From Paroedura picta (taxonomy: Eukaryota > Chordata > Lepidosauria > Squamata > Gekkonidae): a stretch of DNA of 64,000 nucleotides. Position numbers and translations under genes: made by a program. Where the stretch lies: contig NC_135384.1 in NCBI RefSeq assembly GCF_049243985.1, positions 13,202,501-13,266,500 on the forward strand. The letters run 5' to 3'. Position 1 is the first letter of the stretch. Every line of letters begins with the position of its first letter. Shown here in pieces: positions 1 through 9,800 of the stretch. Below the pieces are notes generated by a model. The model did not search any database. It saw only the letters and a program-made list of their open reading frames with translations, and was not told the DNA's origin.

Positions 1-134
1 GCAAAGCTGTCTGCTCACTGATATTTTGCAGAGTACTATCAAGGCATTGAATGAATCCAGTGAGCGTGCCGTTCCATTCCAAGATGTTCTACTAGAGAAT
101 GATTGAAGCACAACAAGATAACAAATGCTGGAAG

Positions 135-1380
135 ATGGTGGTATTTGTCACTTCAATGTTCATACTGCTTGGGCATGTGGCGTACAAATCTGTGTCAGTT
201 CAATGCTCGACTAGACACCCACTACCTATTGTTCACAAGTACTATCGGGCAGGTGACCTGCTCATTGCTGGAATTGTTTCTAATGTGTTTAAATTCTCTG
301 ATACTTCCACATTTGAAGTGCGTCCCTCTCCCAGTTCTTCTGATTCAGTCCTGTAAGAAGGATTTCTTTTCTCAATATTGCATTATTATATTATTTGCAT
401 TGTCATGACTGGTTGAGCATATGGTTTCCCTCCTAGTGAATCTTCACCTATAATTGCAATGGTTTCCTAAGAAAATCTATGTGATCTCCTCAGTTTGGAT
501 GCTTACATGACAAACAACCTACACAAACTTTTGTAGACTTGTTGATTTAATGCCAGAATCTTGTCTCTGATTCAAGGAGCTATTAGAACACACATTCACA
601 GGACAAGTTTGCATTGTTGGTTGAACAGAAGCTTTCGTCCAATTCAGAATGTTTGTCGTTTGAGAGGAGGGACATCGTTATAGCATGGTTATAGCATATA
701 GCATCTGCTTGGTATGTAGAATATCCTGGGTTGATTATTGGCTCATTCATTTAATGGATATGAGAGCACGTTATACAAAAGAACTCTGCCTGGAATCTGG
801 GAAACCCCTGCTGCCATTATGAGTAGACAATCCTTGCTTTGATAGACCAAACGTCTAATTTCATATGTCAGCTTCAAATGCATCTGTATCTCAAATGTAA
901 GAGTTCTTAATTCTTAGAAGCAGTCTCTCAATGTTGAACCTGCTTGTGGATCTGTCTGTGGCATCCAGAACACATTGCAGATTACAGATCCTCAGAATGA
1001 TGCTGCAATAGCCATTTGAAGGCCTTTGTGAATGTACTGCTGGTCCATAAGGCTGTAAAGGAAGAGGTCTCAAAACCATTTCACTGCTAAATCTGCCATT
1101 TAGAGAAATCAAATGTCCCAGATGTAGGTGCCCTCTTAGGTATCAAGGCCTCGAGACTATGGAATTTGTCTTCCTTCCATTTAGTTTGTAAAACAATAAC
1201 TATTTTAGCCCAAGAGAGAGCGATGACACTGCAATGAAACTTCTTTCCACTAAGGGGAGGTTCATTCCGAACTACAAGTGTGACCACAAGAACAACTTAG
1301 TCACAATTTGGGGGGGGGGGAACCAAACTTGAATTTGTGTTTCTTCATGGCAGACATTCTGAGCATTTTCAGGATTCCAG
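135..1380 (+). pseudogene. V2R pseudogene (psi-A): intact exon 1, decayed exon 2
   Basis: Exon 1 (135-352, 218 nt) is open and matches exon 1 of genes A-C: a hydrophobic signal peptide starting MVVFVTSMFILLG, then the block ending [13 protein letters not shown], with the GTAAGA donor intact. The next 840 nt match intron 1 of gene A, including its old SINE. Exon 2 survives only from about 1198 to 1375; its 5' half and acceptor are missing, a poly-G run breaks the frame, and the donor after FRIP is lost. Exons 3-6 are absent; a retroelement fossil follows. It cannot make a receptor alone. Because exon 1 is open and ends in the same phase as exon 1 of gene A, it could in principle serve as an alternative first exon for A. 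Confidence 0.85.
725..880 (+). repeat. Old tRNA-type SINE remnant in psi-A intron 1
   Basis: A degraded copy of a squamate tRNA-derived SINE whose body reads roughly 'aaaggatc..gagaccctggagagc..agtagacaat..gatggacca..gcagctt'. The same insertion lies at the same relative place in intron 1 of A (4431-4605), B (18413-18592), C (31240-31405) and psi-B (14745-14900), so it predates their duplication. Confidence 0.55.
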
Positions 1381-1689
1381 AGATAAACTGGCCTCATAGT
1401 TCATGGAATGACAACAAGCCATAAACATTTCTTTTTCTTTTAGAGGAGATTTCATGGTCTGAAGGCAGAAATTGGCCTTTGTGAAATACCAGAGTCCAAG
1501 GGACATCACAGAATGAGGATATAGAATGGAGAGCCAAAATAATTAATAGATGTTTGTTTAGCTTTGCAGACTATAATCAATATGATAATGGAAAACATGT
1601 CCATGATCTCTTAGGGCATGTGATTGTGAAAATGTCCATGATCTCTTAGGGCATGTGATTGTGAAAATGTGACCTGTGATATGTTCTTT

Positions 1690-1930
1690 GTACCATGCAG
1701 GGGCAGCTCTCACACAGCAGGGATCTGCAGCCTCCAAGCGTCAGAGGGAAGTGGAAGGAGGAGGGGTTGGTCAGGGGTAGGGAGTGGAAGGCAATTGGAT
1801 GGCTGATGGACAGACAGGCATGCTGGTTGGAGGAGGAGGCACTCAGGGGCAGAACAGTCTCCCTTAGTTTGTGGTAAGTGCGGAGGACATGCTCCTCCTC
1901 CAAGGCGTTACCACTGCACTCGGCTCTCAA
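1690..1930. other. Purine-rich unclassified repeat stretch
   Basis: A GGA/AGG-rich stretch between the decayed exon 2 and the retroelement fossil, repeated with small changes at 15870-16090 in the second unit. The open frames through it have no recognisable domain. It may be part of the adjacent retroelement, but I cannot show that. Confidence 0.3.
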
Positions 1931-1969
1931 AGGGCATTAAAGCTGATGTACGAATGTGGCCAGAATTTC

Positions 1970-3230
1970 TATGGAATTATAATGGGGTGACCATCTGGTT
2001 CAGTCTATTGTGGCTGGGGGATTCGGTTTTGGGGGATTTTAAATTAATAGTTGGTTTGCCCAACAGTGGCCGGCATGCTGGACTGCAGATTTTTGGCAAG
2101 ACCTAACTTTTTGGCAAGACCTAACTATCCTGCTGTTTGTGGTTCTATGGAGGGACCTGTTTGCCAACAGGAGAGTGACCTTCTGGTGTGACAATCAGGT
2201 GGTGGTTGGGATTCTGAACACACATACAGCCAGGATGTGCTTGGTCTGATGCTTGGGTTTGACCTATCTCAAGGCCAATATTTCTTTGAGGGCTCAGAAC
2301 ATTGCTGGGATCCAAATGAAATAGAAGATGCTCTCTGAAGCTTGCAGCAGTCTTGGTCGATGGAAGAGCAACTGATACTCCATTTGCTGGTGCATATAAA
2401 GGGGTGAAGAGTCTAACACTTGACCCTAAGGGTTATTCTAGCGGGCTTGTCCTTTTTTATTAAAGCAATGTAGAACTTGGATCCTGGGGCTTTGTTTCTT
2501 GCCCAGAGGATGGTGAAAGGCTGGGCCAGGAAGGCCCTGACAATGTTTGATGCCAAGAAGCCAATTACATGGGATATTTTGGAAGGGCTAGTACAGCAGT
2601 TGATAGCAGTTTGTTCCACACTGCATGAGGTGGCTTTATTTAAAGCCATGTTCACATTGGAATTTCACGGGTCATTCCACTGTGGTGAGCTTGTGGCACT
2701 GTTACGTTTTGCTGGGGTGTACACAGCTCTGAGAATTGAAGATGTGGAATTCACCCATCATAGACTCTTCATATGGGTGTGGAGGTTCAATACGGACCAG
2801 TTGGACAGAGGAGCAGTGGTGTAGCTACACAGGGAGAGCTATCATGCTTTATGCTTTGGAGCATTCCCGTGTTTTTAGCTTTGCAGTCTCCAGGTACGGG
2901 CACATACCTGATCCACAGGGATGGACAGTGTCTCTCCATATTTCAGTTCACAGTCATGTTAAGGCAATGCCTGGGTCATTTGGGTTTGAGGTCGGAATGT
3001 TATGGCACACAATCCTTCTGTATAGGGGCTGCCACATAGACGTTTGAGGATGGGGACTATCTGCAGGAGATCATGTGGCTTGGATGTTGGAAGCTGCATG
3101 GCTTTAGGGCTTCCATTTGTCCTGGCATGTCTCACTATTTCCCCAGCCCTGGACTAAACATAAAATTATCTCTTGTCCAATGGCGGTTCTTATCATAGAG
3201 TTTCTTGTTATACCAAACGCTACCATTGTC
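1970..3230 (+). mobile_element. Fossil DIRS/Ngaro-like tyrosine-recombinase retroelement (copy 1)
   Basis: Fossil. Around 2040-2270 there is RNase H-like coding similarity (a segment reading LFANRRVTFWCDNQVVVGILN, shown here only to name the family). Around 2630-3050 lies a tyrosine-recombinase-like region with the family pattern TDQ..RGA, a TYLI/GQCLS-type middle and a final TQSF-IGAA block. RT/RNase H plus a tyrosine recombinase is diagnostic of the DIRS/Ngaro group. The element is incomplete at both ends and broken in several places. The same insertion occurs upstream of B (16130-17240) and, in remnants, of C (29700-30000), so it is older than the A/B/C duplications. Confidence 0.7.
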
Positions 3231-3854
3231 TCTTCTAAGTAGATCTAGAAATCACTGGAAACTCTATGCTCAGAATTTGCACGAAAGATCCAATGTGTTA
3301 TTTTTCCCGTTTTCCTGCAGGAACTTTGCCCCACCCCACACCCCGTTCTCCTGGCCTTTGCCTTTCACTGCCTAATGCCCTTAGTAACAGATCTAATTTG
3401 TGTCAGAGACGAGTGTATGTAATCTCTACCATTTCACTTGTTTAAGCCTTGTTTTCCTGGTTGCTATTCTCATTACTCATAAAAGTATGATTACCACTTT
3501 CATATCTGCCAGATTTAGTCAACATGTCGTCTTCTGCAAAGTTGCAGAAATCATGTTCATCTGAGGAGGAAAATTACCTTCACTGTAATCAGCAAATTCA
3601 TTCTCATTACTTCCAATTTTTCTTTCTCCATCCCTTGGGGTATCCAGTGATTACTAGGATCGGGAGGGGAAGCACTCAAAGATCTTTCTCGGCCACCCAG
3701 AGCTGGAAAAGGGCTGTTTATTCCATGATTCTTTACACTGTACCATCCTGGCTAGAGAGTTTGCTTCCATCTCAAGATCTACTATGAAGGAATGCTGGAA
3801 CGTTCACTATGTGACCAGATGAATTGCTGTCTACAAGAAAGATGTCCATGCAAG

Positions 3855-6800
3855 ATGGTGCTATTTGTCACTTCCATATTAGTGCTGCTGGGGCAGGCGG
3901 CATGCAAATCTGTGTCTGTTCAATGCTCGACTAGACAACCCCTTCCTATTGTTCACAAGTATTACCAATCAGGAGACCTCCTCATTGCTGGCATCATTTC
4001 TCTTATTTCTCAGTTCTTAGATACCCTCACATTTGAAGCATGTCCTTCTGCCAGTTCATCAGATACAGTCCTGTAAGAAGGATTTTTCCCCTGTAGTATA
4101 GATCAATTAAAAAAATTAATGAAATGATTCAGATATGATACTATATGCATGGTTTCCCTCATACTGAATTGTTGAAAATACATGAATTCCTTAAGCAAAT
4201 CAATGTGATCTTCTTAGTTTTAATGCTTTAATTTGATGAATTCCAAATTAGGCTACTAATTTAATGGTGGAATATCATCTATGATTCAAGGAGTGTTCCA
4301 ACAGTAGAACACAGTTACACAGGAAAAAGTTGATATTTAGTTGAACAGAAGCTTTAGCCCAATCAATATTTTTGTACCTTGAGAGGAAGGGACCTGGCTC
4401 ATTAGTACTAGATCTTCTTGGCATGTAGAAATTGTGGATTTGATGCATGGCATATTCAGTTAAAGGATCTGAGAGCAGACTGTATTAAGGAGGAACCTCT
4501 GACTTATATCCTAGAGACTTGGTGGCAATAAGGGTAGACAATCGTTTCTTTGATGGACCAGAAATCTGAGTCCATATAAGCCAGCTTCAAATGTAGTTGT
4601 GTCTCAAATATAAGTTTCCTAAATTGGAAAGAGACAGCCTCTCAAATTTAGCACCCCTTGTGTGTATTTCTCTAGCATGGAAATTACAGACACTTTGAAA
4701 GAAACTACCATAAACATTGGAAAGATCTTATTCGTTTTATTGCTCACATGTATGCAAAGCAAGACTTTTCAAAACAATTCCACTGTTCAAACTGCTATCT
4801 GGAATAGCCAGATGTTCCAGATTGTGGTAGCCCCCATAGTTGTCCAGACTCAGAGCAATTCAAGTTACTTACCTTCATTTTATTTGGTAAAACAATATAT
4901 TGCTGAAATGCATGGAATGCCATCTTAAGTCAACTTGCTGTGATGCAGCATCTCTCTCTCTCTCTCTCTCATTGCAGAGTATACATTCAGCTTTACCAGA
5001 ACATCCTGGCTTTGGTATTTGCTGTAAAGGAGATCAATGAACATCCTCAACTTTTACCCAACGTCACTCTGGGTATCCACATCTACAATAGCTATTTTAG
5101 CCCAAGATTGAGCTATCAAGCAGCACTGGAACTTCTCTCCACTAAGGGGAGGTTCATTCCGAACTACAAGTGTGACAACCAGGACAACTTAGTCTCAGTG
5201 TTGGAGGGACCAAATTCTAATTTATGTTTCTATGTGGCAGATATTCTGGGCCTTTTCAAGGTTCCACAGGTAAATGAGCCTCATGCCATTAATATTTCCT
5301 TTGCATATAGTAGAGGCTTCAGGGTCTGTTTTGTGGAATACAGAATTATGTTTCCATTTTTCAGTTGTGTACCAGAATACAAAGATTAACCCATTGCTTG
5401 ACATGTGCTCTTCCTTGTCTAGTGAGGTTTCCTGTGACCTAGCATTTTAAAGGCTCCAATACCTATTCTACCATCATCCCTTTCCCTATTTAATCTGAAT
5501 GCACCCAATGCAGTGCAAACACTTGCTGAACCAGTAACCTTCCCTTGATGTACTAACTCCTTTTCCTTTTTGAGGTTGTAACTTTTTAATATATATTTAT
5601 TTAGAAAATACAGGAAAATGCTACTTACATATGGAAGTTACTATTTAAAAACAGTTTCATAGAACATAAATGTAAGTGTACATTTAGAAGTACACTTCTA
5701 AATGTACACTTATTGTACAGAAATGTACAAATGTACACTTTGTGTACACAAATGTACCCTTTGTGTACACAAATGTACACAAAATGTACAGATATTATAT
5801 GAAATTCATAATTAAGAAACAATTCCGAGGACCCTGCCCTCAACCCGGCTTTTTATCTTTGATTCTCTTGTTATCTACAATCAAGTATTGGCCTCCAGTT
5901 TTTCCTAAATTCTACTGTTGATAGGTTATCAAAAAGGTAAGCTTTGCCATTGTGTTGTAATCTTACAATGTATTTAACCAGTCTATAATATTGGATGACT
6001 AATCCTTTTTCCTGCGTTTTCTAGCTGGCTAGCAGTATGTGTTGGACATGTGTTATGAATTTTAATTCTCTTTGGTAACATTCATATGAAAATCTCTCCC
6101 TATTGCTTGCTAATTAGCTTCAATTTAAAGGTGATGGATTATTGGGTTTGAAGACTCTTCTTTTGATCCTCAGTCGTAGTAGATTATGAAAAAGATTTTT
6201 AGAAACAAGAGCACATTTTGTGGGGGGTTAAAGCTTTTCACCTGTAAAAAGTGGGCTGTTAAGTGTAATAAAAATATAGAAAAAGTTGCTGAAGTAGATT
6301 CCAGATGACCAATAAGAGGGAATATCATTAGATCATTCTTAAATGTGTCATCAACACTTCTCAGATCTGAGAGTACTGGGATATACCATGCCATTTCTCC
6401 TTATAACTGACATTTTCAGGATTTATTTTTTTAACTAGTTTATGAAGGCAAAAGTTGTGATGTGGAATTTGGAAGTAAGGACTTTGGCATGAATATCATT
6501 TGTTAATGGTACATTCATCAACCCTACCCAAATCACTTTCTGCTATTTCTTTCCTTTCCTTCAGCTCCTCTATGGTTTTGCTCCTGTGATGACCAACAAA
6601 AATGAAGGAGCTTTCCTATATACGATGTTCCCCAGTTGGGATAGTCAGTGCATGGGGATTATGAAATTACTGCTTCATTTTAGATGGATATGGGTCGGCG
6701 TGATCTATGTAGATGATGAATATGGGCAGCAATTTATACAGGAGGTGTACCCTATCTTTTCTGAGCATGGTATCTGCTTTGATTTCATAGCAAAGTTCCC

Positions 6801-9800
6801 AGCAATGACTTTTTCTAGTTCTCTTTCAATAATAGAGGAAAGAAACAACAACTTATCCGTTGTTGTCATGCTAAGCACAACCAAAGCAGTGGTGGTACAT
6901 GGTGAAATTGAAACCATGGTTATTTTTCGATTATTGCTGAGGAATGCGGAATTTACTGAAATATCCATGAGAACAAAAGCCAAAGTCTGGATTTTTACAG
7001 CCCAAGTGGTTTTCACATCATTTGCAATGCAGAAAAATTGGGATGTAGACTTCATCCACGGTGCTTTGTCCTTTGCAGTTCCCTTCCAGGAGGTGTCAGG
7101 ATTTGATCAGTTCCTTCGGGCAAGAGACCCCACCTCTGAAAAAGAGGATGGCTTCATTGGGGACTTCTGGAAACATGCCTTTGGCTGTTCACTCCCCAGT
7201 ACCACTGAAGCCATCACTGATGATGAAATCTGCACTGAAGTGGAGAAGCTGGAGAGTCTTCCTGGGTCTGTCTTTGAAATGAGGATGACTGCCCACAGCT
7301 ACAGCATCTACATGGCTGTCTATGTGGTGGCAGATGCATTACATGCTATGCATTTATCCATGCTGAAGCACCGAGGATGGGCAGATGGAGAGAGAAAAAA
7401 GCTTCTGAATCAACAGCCATGGCAGGTAATGTCTATAAGGCACTTAAAGGTAGAGTAGTTGAACAAGTAACCATAGACTGCAAATGATCCTTTTGGTGCA
7501 AAATCAGACATTTTAGTATTTAAACATCTTTTTCATAACCATTCAGTACTTACATTTAAGGGGTGGAGCTTTTTCTTACAGGCTTGTCATACAGGAAGTC
7601 CTCAAATGCAATCCCATTCATCTCCAGGGGAAAAGTAGGCAATGAGGAACTCTTCTTCCTGAGACCCTGGAGAGCTGCTGCCAAACTAGGCAGACAGTAC
7701 TGCCTGTGTTAACATAGCTTACTATAGTTTAAAGGATATCCATTAAGGGATAAAAATTTGATTCTTATGACTGGACTTAACTGCTGTAACCAAGTATTAA
7801 TATTGTTATATATGTATCTAGTTCCATGAATTTCTGAAAAGGGCATCAATCAACTACAGTGCTAAGTACCTGGTTTCCCTTGATTCAAGTGTGGAGCTTG
7901 AGACCGGACTTGATATCATCAACTGGGTCACATTTCCGAACAAGTCCTTTCTTAGAGCTAAAGTTGGAAGAACTGACTTCAAAGCTTCAGATGATAAAGT
8001 GTTTACCATTCATAAAGATTCAATCATTTGGCCTCAGATGTTTAATCAGGTGAGCTTTATACCATTTCTGGAACATATCATTTTAGATTCCTGAAGTTCC
8101 AAGGCTGTGTCCTATTTTAGCCCACCCTGGGCTAACTGGCACTGTGAGATCCAAGCCTCCCCAGCCGGGTTGGCCCTGCTCACAGACTTGCCACCTCGTA
8201 GGGAGGTCCCCAACCTAGGGAGTCCAATGTGCAGACCGAACTCCCACCAAACAGGCTCCATCCCATGCCAAATCCACAATCTGTGACAAAATTCAATATG
8301 AAGACATCATCCAGTGGCAATACAGATATAAGTTTAACAGCCAACAAAACAGGATGGGTAGGAGGGAGCCTGGTGCAAGAAGCAGGGCTTCTCCATGTGG
8401 TGCCATTTTAGGTGCCCTGATCCCATGCCTAGGCACCAATGGGGCAAGCACAGCACCCACCTTCCTGCCACCCTAGAACCTTGCCCCCCCCAACATGTCT
8501 TCTTGCCACATGCTCCTCGGCTACATCAATGGAGGCAGCTGCTAAGTCTTTGCAGCTTTTTCTCAATTTGAATTCATAGCATTACCACATTTTGAACCTA
8601 CATGGCATTGCTTTCTACTTCTCCTCTTTGGTGACCTACCCAAGAGTGAGTGATACTGCATAAATGGAAATCAATACCGTTATAAGATGATTCGAAAAGA
8701 TGGAAGTTTTATTAACTTCCAGTTTCTGAACCTGAAAGGTGATAATTTCAACCGTGGTGTCTTGATTTGGATAGTCCAAACACATCAGATCTCGTTAGCT
8801 AATATCTAGCCTATATCCTGATATCTAGCCTATATTGTTGTACTTGTAGTTTATACCCATTACTGCATGTCCTTTCCTCTGCAGCCAATGGGAACAGCAT
8901 CCTGCCCTTCTCCAATGACAACCTTTCAAATACTTAAAGAGGGCTATCATGTCCCCAGGTTATTCCTGGTTAATCCCTGGTTGGGGGACTGATAAAGATG
9001 TTCAGGTTTACTACACAGCGGCAGCCTATAACTCAACATCTTTTTTTTTTTTTAAAGCCTACAGGGTCTCCATAAGTTCGTTTTGACTTTGATGGCACTT
9101 CCCACATTTTGGTGCCAGTCATGTTTTCTTGAGATATGTATAATAATAGGGACCAAGCCTGTTGTACTTGTAAATAAAATGGGGAGTTAGGTGTGCTTTT
9201 GGGGCTGGGGGGAAGGCTTTCCTCCCCCGGGCCCAGAAGTGCACTCGTGGCCTCCTCGAAGGCTGGACTCTGAGGCATTGTATGATTTTGAAGTCCTACC
9301 TCCAAAACTCCAGGAATATTTCCAACCCAGGGGTAGTCAACCTCCAGTTGGTGCCTGGAGAGCTACTGGAATGATAGCTCATCTTCATAGTATAATGATC
9401 TGCCCCCCCCCCCCCCCAGGCAGAAAGGGCTACTTTGGACAGGGTTGTGGTAGAGATGAAAAATTTAAGGCCTCCCACACAGGTTGTTGTTGAATTGAAA
9501 GAATTGAGGCCTACTGCACAGGGTTGTTGTGCAGATGAAACAGGAGTCAAAAGAACCTCCACAACAGCATCCAATTTCATCTGCAGAATAACGCTGTGCA
9601 GTGGCCTCAAATCTGCAGAGAGTTGCAAAGAAGAAATACACATGGATTCGCTGTATCTAACCCCTGGCCAGAACAGTATTTTAAATGAGAAGGCGCTTTT
9701 CTGTGGTCTCCCTGTCAGCCATTTGGCAGAAGGAAAAATCCCCCTCCTCAAAAGGAAAGCCCACCCCCATGCCCTGAGGCTCCCCTGTGTTGCTCTCGGA

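Noticed and set aside
2477-3047. Open frames that could be taken for a separate host integrase-like gene
   Set aside because: They belong to a broken tyrosine-recombinase retroelement fossil and are also decayed in the duplicate unit.
3792-3854. Upstream in-frame ATG as start of gene A (adds 21 residues)
   Set aside because: The extension is not a signal peptide, is not available in gene C, and the hydrophobic leader starts at the ATG at 3855.
5640-5800. Spaced short repeats that could suggest a CRISPR-like array
   Set aside because: The units are contiguous minisatellite repeats without unique spacers, in an intron of a vertebrate gene.
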